Source: Bacillota bacterium (lineage in GTDB: Bacteria; Bacillota; Clostridia; Oscillospirales; Acutalibacteraceae). From it: DNA of 15,418 nt. The stretch spans positions 1 through 15,418 of the forward strand of contig JAUZPX010000042.1 in NCBI GenBank assembly GCA_030705695.1, given 5' to 3'. The position numbers and the translations under genes are program-made. The notes beneath the pieces were generated by a model. The model was not told where the DNA came from, did no database searches, and saw only the letters and a list, made by a program, of their open reading frames with translations. Below are positions 7,276 through 13,449 of this stretch, in pieces; position 1 is the stretch's first letter; each line of letters starts with the position of its first letter.

Positions 7276-9111
7276 ATGATGGATAATAAGAAAAATAATC
7301 TGCTACAGAATAAATTATATATCGTATTATCTGTATTAACACTTATTCTTCTTGTTTTTATAGGAACAAATGTTACATTTAGCTGGATTGAAAATTGTAA
7401 TACGCTTAATTTAACTAACAATTCCAATACAGCATTGGACAGTAATTTGAATAAGACTTTTCAAGTTGGAGAAAGTTCAACCACGCCCGGTAACGATATT
7501 GATTTGAGCACTTTTTTCAGACCATCCGGTAATTTTATGCTTCCTGAAGCATCAAGCCAAGATGGCAGCAATTTCTATTTGCTGTGTTCAGGCAGTAAAG
7601 GTACTCCTAGCAGTGCTGTTTTCAGAAAAGCTAACATTAGTGATGCAAACGCAGACCTTATTCAATTTGATTTTAAAGTTAGCGCAAGTACACTTACAAA
7701 GTTTTGGTTTGATTCTGTACCGACTTTTACAATCAGCGGAGGCGATGGAACACAAAACCTAACAAAGGCTGTTCGTGTTGCTTTTAGTGTTAATGACGGA
7801 ACAACTACAACTACAACTATTTACAGTCAAAACAGTGGTATTACTAATGCAGTGAAAAACGTAAATTTTTCAGGCAATCCTACCCTTGGAACACAATCTT
7901 ACAATTCGTTTAGTAGTTATGTTTGTAATGGAGACGGAAATACTACTAACACACTTTTTACAGTTCCCAAAGACCATACATATACCGTTACAGTAACTCT
8001 TTGGCTTGAAAGCCAAGATACAACAAATTGTGTTACAAATAACTTCACATCCGATGCGAAATTGAGTGTAAATATGAAGCTATGTACATCATGGTCTAAA
8101 ACTGTGCCTATTACGTTTTACGATGATACTTACACCAATGATGGTGGGTCTAATAGACATTGGCTTGGTACATCTACAATGTATATAGTTAATACTGATA
8201 CAACTTATCCATATCAGATGCCTGCTTTAAGTAGTACTACGCATCAGGCTACGCTTTCAATACCGATTGGTGTGGTTAATATGAAGTTCTGCCAAAACTC
8301 AGCTACATCTTCTACAGCCTGGATTGCCAACTCAAGAGGTACAAACCTAACTTTTTCTGCTCTTTCTGATAATCAAAAATATAATAATTATGCCGGTTTC
8401 TGGGGTGCGGCAACAACAATTACTTTTACAGCATCTTGTATGACAACTAACGATTATAATAGTGCTCAAATACAGGTATCATTTGATAATCAAAATACTT
8501 GGTTTACAATGCAAAAATCCGGAAATAATTCTCTTAAATATACAGGAGATGTTCCTGCAGATCTTTCTAAAAGTTTTGTATTCAGAATTCAATCTGGTTC
8601 ATCATACCCTAATTACGGACCATGGAATGCTGGAGTCAGGCCAGCTGACAATAATACAATATATACTACGAGCAGTTCAATACCAAGCACTACAGGTTCA
8701 TGGTCGACATCTTCAACAACTGCACCAACATCAGCACCAACATCAGCGCCAACAACTGCTCCAACGTCAGCACCAACGTCAGCACCAACATCTGCGCCAA
8801 CTACGAATTCTAATAATATTACTTTGTATTTTGACAATTCAACAACAAAATGGGCAAATGTAAACATTTATTCATGGGGCGGCAGTGCCGGTACTACCGT
8901 CAAGGCTTTGACACTTGTTTCAGGCTCAATTTACAGCATTACGGTTGATAAGTCTACATTTACGCAATTAATATTCAAAGAAGGATGTAATACAACTGAT
9001 TGGACTAATCAGACTGTAGATTTAACGGTTCAATCAACCAGTACTCCGAAATATGTACCTACAACAAAGAGTAATGGAAAATGGTCAGGAAGTTGGGCAG
9101 CTTATCCGTAA
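7276..9111 (+). CDS. Secreted surface subunit 3 with TSAP linker and CBM26-like starch-binding domain
   Basis: The protein has 611 residues from ATG 7276; in-frame GTG 7267 overlaps the AAGGGTGAG ribosome site. Residues 13-36 are a hydrophobic segment ending T-F-S before Trp37, the predicted SipW-type cut. Residues 37 to about 275 are the paralogous subunit domain, including WLESQD...C (Trp243, Asp248, Cys252). Residues about 276-475 add one or two beta-rich modules with carbohydrate-binding character (aromatic-rich, with NMKFCQN and a YAGFWG turn). Residues 481-508 are seven tetrapeptides of the T-[ST]-A-P type. Residues 515-611 resemble the starch-binding module CBM26: ITLYFDN, WANVNIYSW (Trp526, Trp534), LIFKEG (565-570) and WTNQTVDL. 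I infer a surface adhesin that carries a starch- or glycan-binding head on a subunit of the same family as its neighbours. No catalytic glycosidase domain is seen. Confidence 0.75.
   Translation: MMDNKKNNLLQNKLYIVLSVLTLILLVFIGTNVTFSWIENCNTLNLTNNSNTALDSNLNKTFQVGESSTTPGNDIDLSTFFRPSGNFMLPEASSQDGSNFYLLCSGSKGTPSSAVFRKANISDANADLIQFDFKVSASTLTKFWFDSVPTFTISGGDGTQNLTKAVRVAFSVNDGTTTTTTIYSQNSGITNAVKNVNFSGNPTLGTQSYNSFSSYVCNGDGNTTNTLFTVPKDHTYTVTVTLWLESQDTTNCVTNNFTSDAKLSVNMKLCTSWSKTVPITFYDDTYTNDGGSNRHWLGTSTMYIVNTDTTYPYQMPALSSTTHQATLSIPIGVVNMKFCQNSATSSTAWIANSRGTNLTFSALSDNQKYNNYAGFWGAATTITFTASCMTTNDYNSAQIQVSFDNQNTWFTMQKSGNNSLKYTGDVPADLSKSFVFRIQSGSSYPNYGPWNAGVRPADNNTIYTTSSSIPSTTGSWSTSSTTAPTSAPTSAPTTAPTSAPTSAPTSAPTTNSNNITLYFDNSTTKWANVNIYSWGGSAGTTVKALTLVSGSIYSITVDKSTFTQLIFKEGCNTTDWTNQTVDLTVQSTSTPKYVPTTKSNGKWSGSWAAYP
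8716..8799 (+). repeat. Seven tandem 12-base units encoding T-[ST]-A-P linker
   Basis: Seven in-frame 12-base units (ACN-TCN/ACT-GCN-CCA) encode a Thr-Ser-Ala-Pro or Thr-Thr-Ala-Pro tetrapeptide each. Third-position changes between units (ACA/ACG, GCA/GCG/GCT) show that the array is not freshly duplicated. It forms a flexible, proline-rich and possibly glycosylated linker before the CBM26-like domain, and is a candidate for length variation between strains. Confidence 0.9.
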
Positions 9112-9196
9112 TTGCAGGAAATTTTTGTGTGATAAATTAGAAGCAAGTAAAAATGAATGCTAAATTATTTGAAAAATTTAAAAAGGCGGTGAAACT

Positions 9197-9778
9197 ATGA
9201 AAAGATTAAATCCAATTTTCAAATTAATTGTATTGTTAATTTGTTTTCTTACAACAATTTCAATGTCTTTTTCATGGTTTAGCCGTCAGACAATAACGAA
9301 TAACGCCAGTATGACATTTACTGCTACGATTCCAATACGCTGCAGTAACAGTAGCCAATGTACGGTGAATACCTATTTAGGTACGGCGAATTCGCAGGGG
9401 ATTATTAATTATGATACTTCAACAGCTATAAGTTTTACAGGTGCTTCAATTGATATGTCAAAACAGGCACAAGGAAGAATATATTATCGTACCGATATTA
9501 ATAATTCATCAAGTTACCCTATTACTTCTGTTTCATTGTTTTTTGATTCGGTCACATATACTTCTTCCTCGGGTACACTGAATTTTGCATTAACTGGACC
9601 GACAAAGACTTATAAGTCATATAGTTCTGGAACATTAGCGACATCTTCAGAACCATTTCCAATTGTACGCAACATAACTGTTTCGTCGGGAAGTACGGTT
9701 TCGGTGTATTGGTATTTCGAGGATACAAGCAAAAGCGGAACACTTGCTTTGACAAAATTATATTTTTGTTACAATTAA
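9197..9778 (+). CDS. Small secreted SipW-type substrate, surface subunit 4
   Basis: The 193-residue exported protein starts at ATG 9197, five bases after AAGGCGGTG. A short basic start, a hydrophobic segment (about 8-25) and S-F-S before Trp27-Phe28 give the same TasA-like cleavage motif as its neighbours. The mature part is Ser/Thr/Tyr-rich and predicted all-beta. The terminal signature is degenerate: VYWYFED then a final YFCYN, with Trp and Asp kept but no E-G-x-D...C. It has no linker, no binding module and no sorting motif. Its stop codon is 13 bases before the TTG start of the second signal peptidase, so the two are surely co-transcribed. It could be a minor, tip, base or initiator subunit. 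That role is inference from size and position next to the peptidase. Confidence 0.65.
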   Translation: MKRLNPIFKLIVLLICFLTTISMSFSWFSRQTITNNASMTFTATIPIRCSNSSQCTVNTYLGTANSQGIINYDTSTAISFTGASIDMSKQAQGRIYYRTDINNSSSYPITSVSLFFDSVTYTSSSGTLNFALTGPTKTYKSYSSGTLATSSEPFPIVRNITVSSGSTVSVYWYFEDTSKSGTLALTKLYFCYN

Positions 9779-9791
9779 GGAGCTAATTTTT

Positions 9792-10487
9792 TTGGCAAAA
9801 AAGATAAAAAAAATTCTGTCAGGAATACTTTTGGTTTTCCTTGTGTTTATTGTAATTATGGTTGTTACAGAACGTGTGCAAGGAAAGCTTCCAAATTTCT
9901 TCGGTTATCAGGTTTTCCGTATTTCTTCAGGAAGTATGGAGCCTGATTTGCATATGTATGATATTATCGTTTGCAAAAAGGTTCCGATTACTGATTTGCA
10001 AGTTGGAGATGTTATTTCATATAACGGTACCGAGGGCGACTTGGCAGGAAAAATAATTACTCATAAAGTTATTGAAAAACCTTATAAAACAGCAAGCGGT
10101 TACTTTCTTCAAACAAAAGGTATTGTGAGCGGTGCACAGCCCGACCCTGTTATTTCTGGAGGGCAGGTGCTGGGTAGATATATCTATAAAATTCCTTTAA
10201 TTAATTATCTTTTTAATTTTTTTATAACACCGCTTGGTCTGATTGTTTGTTTGTTAATCATCGGATTATTGTTTTTCAACGAATTATTTATTCTTATTCG
10301 TAAAATCAAATCAGCAAATGAAGAAGAAAATATTGATGATAGTAAAATATCAAAAGATGCCAAGATTTTGGTAAATAAAGATTTAAAGAAAAAGAAAAGG
10401 AAAAATCCGTTTGCCAAGCCGAAACATCTTAAAAAAAAGAGTAAGAGTAAACATAAAAAATCTAAGAAATCAAAACATATAAAATGA
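9792..10487 (+). CDS. sipW: Second SipW-type (S26B) signal peptidase I, lysine-rich cytoplasmic tail
   Basis: The 231-residue peptidase starts at TTG 9792, set by AAGGAG (9777-9782) nine bases upstream. It has an N-terminal membrane segment (about 9-26) and a catalytic box S-S-G-S-M-E-P with Ser48. The ER-type histidine is His91 in ITHKVIE. The third box reads TKGIVSGAQPDP, so the first Asp present in the 206-958 enzyme is Ile here and Asp118 is the remaining acid candidate. A second membrane segment spans about 146-170. Residues 198-231 are roughly half lysine and should lie in the cytoplasm, opposite in charge to the acidic tail of the first peptidase. Identity with the first enzyme looks confined to the catalytic boxes. 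It is the last gene of the surface locus, ending in a hairpin that overlaps its stop codon. Confidence 0.87.
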   Translation: MAKKIKKILSGILLVFLVFIVIMVVTERVQGKLPNFFGYQVFRISSGSMEPDLHMYDIIVCKKVPITDLQVGDVISYNGTEGDLAGKIITHKVIEKPYKTASGYFLQTKGIVSGAQPDPVISGGQVLGRYIYKIPLINYLFNFFITPLGLIVCLLIIGLLFFNELFILIRKIKSANEEENIDDSKISKDAKILVNKDLKKKKRKNPFAKPKHLKKKSKSKHKKSKKSKHIK

Positions 10488-10518
10488 TTTTAGGGAGGGA
10501 TGTTTCCCTCCCTAAAAT
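10487..10518. terminator. Hairpin between convergent genes, probably a bidirectional terminator
   Basis: ATTTTAGGGAGGGA (10487-10500) pairs perfectly with TCCCTCCCTAAAAT (10505-10518) across a TGTT loop. It overlaps the last base of the peptidase stop codon (10485-10487) and contains the TAG stop of the minus-strand gene (10512-10514 on plus). Neither strand has a classic U-run after the stem, so termination may be weak or aided by the A/U base of the stem. Confidence 0.75.
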
Positions 10519-11108
10519 ATTAGTTCCAGAATGCCCATTGCAATGATAATTAGCCCTGAAACAAGCTCACCGTATTTTCCGAACAGTGTTGAAAGATAGC
10601 TGTTACCAAGTGCGTTGCCAAGAAGCATAGAGCACATGCTGAATATAAACGCACCGATTGCCGTGGGAATTATATTTAATCCGCTTATACTTGCCCCGAT
10701 GCCAAGCCCCATATTGTTTATGCTAAGTAAGATTCCAAGAGTTATAGCTTCACGCATTTCAATTTGCTTATTATTATTTTCATCGTATTTTTCGGGATTT
10801 TCAGTAGGCCAATTTGGCTCATTATTTTTTTTAATAATTTTTAAATTTCTAATAAATTTTATTATGCCGTAAAGACCTATGAGAATAAGAATTGAGCTAC
10901 CTATGGCGTTTGCAAACTCGGTTGGAATAAGTACGGCAAGCCGTTTTCCTACAGACATTAAAAGTACGGTTCCGCAGAAAGTAATAAAAGCAATAAGTAT
11001 ATTTGAGATTAATGGGATACGTATTTTTTTGACTCCATATGAAATCCCAATAACCAAGTTATCTATATTTGATGATACACCAAATAGAAAAACAGACAAT
11101 AATGACAT
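10512..11108 (-). CDS. ytaF: YtaF/MntP-family (DUF204) membrane protein
   Basis: The 198-residue polytopic membrane protein is built as two repeats of three helices. Repeat 1 carries NIDNLVIGISYGVKKIRIP (14-32), typical of YtaF, the spore-former relative of the manganese exporter MntP. Repeat 2 carries SINNMGLGIGASISGLN at about 129-145, where the family usually has Asp in place of the second Asn. A charged, Asn/Lys/Glu-rich loop (about 88-117) separates the repeats. The start ATG (11108-11106) has only a weak GGGG ribosome site seven bases away, which can be masked by a hairpin. The gene is alone on the minus strand, convergent with the surface locus and divergent from the MFS gene. Mn export or a sporulation-membrane role is known only for relatives; the lost Asp makes Mn transport less sure. 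Confidence 0.75.
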   Translation of the reverse strand: MSLLSVFLFGVSSNIDNLVIGISYGVKKIRIPLISNILIAFITFCGTVLLMSVGKRLAVLIPTEFANAIGSSILILIGLYGIIKFIRNLKIIKKNNEPNWPTENPEKYDENNNKQIEMREAITLGILLSINNMGLGIGASISGLNIIPTAIGAFIFSMCSMLLGNALGNSYLSTLFGKYGELVSGLIIIAMGILELIF

Positions 11109-11115
11109 GAAGTCG

Positions 11116-11155
11116 CCCCATTTAATAAAAATTCATTCTATTTATTCTATTGGGG
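11116..11155 (-). promoter_or_regulatory. Possible hairpin masking the ribosome site of the ytaF-like gene
   Basis: In the minus-strand leader, CCCCA (plus 11155-11151) can pair with TGGGG (plus 11120-11116), the only Shine-Dalgarno-like sequence before the ATG. An inner AATAAA/TTTATT pairing (plus 11146-11141 with 11129-11124) supports the stem. It would close the ribosome site. No known riboswitch consensus is recognised. Confidence 0.35.
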
Positions 11156-11168
11156 TTGTCATGTTTTG

Positions 11169-11194
11169 GTAACTTGTCCTTTTGGACAAGTTAC
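11169..11194. repeat. Perfect 11-bp inverted repeat with TTTT loop
   Basis: GTAACTTGTCC (11169-11179) and GGACAAGTTAC (11184-11194) are exact complements around a TTTT loop. It lies between the divergent ytaF-like and MFS genes. No U-run follows on either strand, so it is either a leader hairpin of the minus-strand message or a DNA operator. Confidence 0.5.
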
Positions 11195-11273
11195 GGTATA
11201 TTAGCGGAGGAGCAATAGATATTTCTTGACTTTATGTGATTAACTCTTTAAAAAAGACAGACAAAATAAATAT

Positions 11274-11289
11274 ATTATCATTTGATAAT
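11274..11289. promoter_or_regulatory. Putative operator: 7-bp inverted repeat upstream of the MFS promoter
   Basis: ATTATCA-TT-TGATAAT is a symmetrical site about 40 bases upstream of the MFS -10 box. Its size and AT-rich dyad are in the range bound by MarR-like dimers that often control drug exporters. No regulator gene is present in the window, so this is a suggestion only. Confidence 0.3.
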
Positions 11290-11326
11290 TTTGTGTCAAT
11301 ATCTCAGTGATTTTCTTTTATTTTAG

Positions 11327-11335
11327 TGGTATAAT
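11327..11335 (+). promoter_or_regulatory. Extended -10 promoter for the MFS-crcB unit
   Basis: TGGTATAAT is a full extended -10 (TGnTATAAT). The -35 region at 11307-11312 (GTGATT) is weak, which an extended -10 can compensate. The start of transcription would be near 11342, leaving a leader of about 29 bases before ATG 11371. Confidence 0.6.
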
Positions 11336-11370
11336 GAAAAATAGAGTGTAAAAGAGAACGGAGAAATATC

Positions 11371-12828
11371 ATGACCGACGCAAACGCAAAAATCAATAAA
11401 AATCGATGGCTAATTCTCTGCATTGTAATTATGATGACATTTATGTCATGTGTGGATTCGAGCATTGTAAATGTTGCTCTTCCTACAATTGCAAGCAATC
11501 TCCATGCCGATACTTTTTCTGTTTCATGGGTTGTAACTGTTTATCTGATAATAATTACAGCGTTAATTTTGTTTTTTGGTAAATTGGCAGACTTAACGGG
11601 GAAAACTCGTTGTTTTAATTACGGAATTGTTCTGTTTACATTAGGCTCGCTGTTTTGCGGGCTTTCTAACTCGCTTGTCCTCTTGCTGATTGCAAGAGCC
11701 ATTCAAGCTATCGGTGCAGCAGCCGCAATGGCAACTACCCAAGGGATTATTGCAGAGGCTTTTCCAGCAAAAGAACGTGGCAGGGCGCTTGGGATTTCAG
11801 GTTCTTCAGTTGCACTGGGAAGTATGGCAGGACCAGTTTTGGGCGGACTTATCGTAAACTTTTACAGTTGGCATTATATTTTTCTTATTAATCTTCCAAT
11901 CGGTATTGCAGCGTTTATTTTGGGAAGTAAATTTTTGCCGAAAGATAATAAAAAACTTGAAAATAAAAAAAGTTTAGACGGTATAGGCGTAGTATTGTTT
12001 GCGCTTTCTATGATTATTTTATTTGCAACTGTCAGTATTGCTGAAAATCTTGATTTCATTAATGTTCTGGTACTTGTATTGTTTTTACTTGCAATTGTTG
12101 TTTCAATTTGCTTATTTGTTTTGTTTATCTTTGTCGAGAGAAAAAACGATATGCCAATGCTTGATTTAAGTATTTTTAGAAACTCTTTGTTTTCTCTTAG
12201 CGTTTTCTGTGCGTTTATCAGCTTTTCCGTGATTTCCTGTACATCGATATTATTGCCTTTCTATTTACAGGAGTTGCTACGGATGTCACCAAGTGCGGCA
12301 GGACTTATTATTATGTCATCGCCGATTGTTTTGGCACTTACTGCACCGATAAGCGGATATTTATCTGACCATTTCGGCTCGGAATTTTTAACGTTTTTAG
12401 GGCTTTCTATCATGACAGTCGGAATGATATTGATGGGTATCTTCTTTAATGCGGATACAAGCGTTATATTAATTATTGTATTTATCGGAATGATATCGCT
12501 TGGGAACGGAATGTTTCAGTCGCCCAACACCTCGCTTATTATGTCTACCGTTCCGAAAAACAAATACGGTATTGCGGGAAGTATAAATGCACTTGTAAGA
12601 AATGCAGGCTTGGTGTTCGGAGTGACTTTTTCAACGATTTTACTTTACAACCGTATGAGCAGTTCACTCGGGCATAAAATCTTGAATTATACAGGCGGAG
12701 ACAACAATGCTTTTATATACGCTATGCACTTTGTGGTATTTTCAGTAGCTGGGATTTGTCTATTAGGCGTTATTTTAACATGGATTCGTCTTTACGGATG
12801 GAAACTGAAAAAACATAAGGAAGTATAA
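11371..12828 (+). CDS. DHA2-family (EmrB/QacA-type, 14-TM) MFS multidrug exporter
   Basis: This is a proton-driven exporter in the cytoplasmic membrane; the substrate is unknown. The 485 residues are the normal length for the 14-helix DHA2 group. Landmarks are D-S-S-I-V-N-V-A-L-P-T-I in and after helix 1 (Asp29 to Ile40), motif A GKLADLTGKTR (70-80), an R-A-I-Q-A-I-G helix (109-115), and antiporter motif C ALGSMAGPVLGGLI (148-161). ATG 11371 has GGAG seven bases upstream. The gene has its own extended -10 promoter and a dyad upstream, so inducible control is plausible. It is followed after four bases by crcB, whose ribosome site lies inside the end of this gene, so the two are co-transcribed. 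Drug, dye or metabolite export is known for the family; the substrate cannot be chosen from sequence. Confidence 0.88.
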   Translation: MTDANAKINKNRWLILCIVIMMTFMSCVDSSIVNVALPTIASNLHADTFSVSWVVTVYLIIITALILFFGKLADLTGKTRCFNYGIVLFTLGSLFCGLSNSLVLLLIARAIQAIGAAAAMATTQGIIAEAFPAKERGRALGISGSSVALGSMAGPVLGGLIVNFYSWHYIFLINLPIGIAAFILGSKFLPKDNKKLENKKSLDGIGVVLFALSMIILFATVSIAENLDFINVLVLVLFLLAIVVSICLFVLFIFVERKNDMPMLDLSIFRNSLFSLSVFCAFISFSVISCTSILLPFYLQELLRMSPSAAGLIIMSSPIVLALTAPISGYLSDHFGSEFLTFLGLSIMTVGMILMGIFFNADTSVILIIVFIGMISLGNGMFQSPNTSLIMSTVPKNKYGIAGSINALVRNAGLVFGVTFSTILLYNRMSSSLGHKILNYTGGDNNAFIYAMHFVVFSVAGICLLGVILTWIRLYGWKLKKHKEV

Positions 12829-12832
12829 AACA

Positions 12833-13213
12833 GTGGAGATTATTTTTGTAGGTCTTGGTGGAGCAATTGGAGCTTGCAGCCGTTTTCTTATTACAAAGAT
12901 TTCAACAAATTACTTGCCGATTTTTCCGCTCGGAACTTTGATTTCAAACATTATAGCAGGATTTTTCATTGGCTTCATTATTGGAATTGAACGGCAAGCT
13001 TTGTTTATAAATCCTAAAGTAAAAGTTTTTTTGACTTCAGGGCTGCTGGGAGGGCTTAGTACATTTTCAACTTTTAGCATGGATACCGTAAGTATGTTTG
13101 AAAGCGGGAAATATGCTCTTGCTATTGGGAATATTCTTTTGAATGTTGGGCTCAGTTTTATTTGTGTATTTTTGGGACTTATGGTAGCAAAAATTTTTGT
13201 AAAAGCAAATTAA
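12833..13213 (+). CDS. crcB: Fluoride ion channel CrcB/FluC
   Basis: This is a small fluoride channel that lets F- leave the cell. The 126 residues have four membrane helices and the family hallmarks: G-G-x-I-G-A-x-x-R-F near 9-18, the G-T-L-x-x-N motif near 34-39 (central Asn39 before the helix break), and GGLSTFSTFSMD (73-84) with the phenylalanine-box residues. Length is normal for a monomer of the dual-topology dimer, so one gene can suffice. GTG 12833 follows AAGGAAG (12817-12823), a ribosome site located inside the end of the MFS gene. It depends on the MFS promoter. No fluoride riboswitch (crcB motif) is visible upstream of the unit, which is unusual but not rare. A rho-independent terminator follows. 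Confidence 0.93.
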   Translation: MEIIFVGLGGAIGACSRFLITKISTNYLPIFPLGTLISNIIAGFFIGFIIGIERQALFINPKVKVFLTSGLLGGLSTFSTFSMDTVSMFESGKYALAIGNILLNVGLSFICVFLGLMVAKIFVKAN

Positions 13214-13250
13214 ATATATTTGATAACTTATAAATTACTTAATAAAAACG

Positions 13251-13284
13251 AAAGCCTGAATTAATGTGAAAATTCAGGCTTTTT
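13251..13284 (+). terminator. Rho-independent terminator after crcB
   Basis: AAAGCCTGAATT (13251-13262) pairs with AATTCAGGCTTT (13271-13282) across an eight-base loop and runs into TTTTT (13280-13284). It closes the MFS-crcB unit 37 bases after the crcB stop. Confidence 0.88.
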
Positions 13285-13298
13285 GCAGGAATTACTGC

Positions 13299-13327
13299 TT
13301 GATTCTTATAAAAATATTATGTATAAT
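13299..13327 (+). promoter_or_regulatory. Sigma-A-type promoter for the paaK-iorA unit
   Basis: TTGATT (13299-13304), a 17-base spacer and a consensus TATAAT (13322-13327) form a strong housekeeping promoter. Transcription would start near 13334, giving a leader of about 115 bases. The leader holds an A/U-only hairpin (AATAAA/TTTATT near 13354-13371) but no riboswitch that I can recognise. Confidence 0.7.
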
Positions 13328-13435
13328 AAACATATTGCTTTATCGATTTAAAACAATAAAGGCTTTTTTATTCAATGATGCTAAACGTTACTAAAATTAT
13401 TGTGGAATAAGATATTTTATGATATTATTAAAAAT

Positions 13436-13446
13436 AAGGGGTGGAG
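13436..13446 (+). promoter_or_regulatory. Ribosome binding site that sets the paaK start at GTG 13450
   Basis: AAGGGGTGGAG lies directly before and across the in-frame GTG at 13441, which leaves that codon no spacing. The next in-frame GTG, 13450, is eight bases after AAGGGG and is the better start. Confidence 0.55.
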
Positions 13447-13449
13447 TCT

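Noticed and set aside
8716..8799. Tandem repeat as a CRISPR array or phase-variation tract
   Set aside because: Units are 12 bases, contiguous, in frame and without spacers. A multiple-of-three unit changes length but cannot switch the frame.
8613..8867. Minus-strand open frame with Gly-Ala-Asp-Val repeats
   Set aside because: It is the antisense shadow of the Thr-Ser-Ala-Pro linker array; the plus strand has the start, ribosome site and domain matches.
5391..9778. Sortase-anchored surface proteins or type IV pilins
   Set aside because: No LPxTG-type C-terminus and no G-F-x-x-x-E prepilin cleavage site. The hydrophobic segment ends in a small-x-small/W motif as in SipW substrates.
11204..11231. 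Strong Shine-Dalgarno-like GGAGGAG suggesting a small gene
   Set aside because: No ATG/GTG at proper spacing. A TTG at 11226 opens only five codons before a stop.
11109..11240. yybP-ykoY manganese riboswitch upstream of the ytaF/MntP-like gene
   Set aside because: The minus-strand leader lacks the conserved loop sequences of that class; only simple inverted repeats are present.
11195..11370. Fluoride (crcB) riboswitch upstream of the MFS-crcB unit
   Set aside because: I could not find the conserved crcB-motif segments; the leader after the extended -10 is only about 29 bases.
13345..13375. Second terminator or attenuator in the paaK leader
   Set aside because: AATAAA/TTTATT pairing is A/U-only and short; too weak to claim as a terminator.
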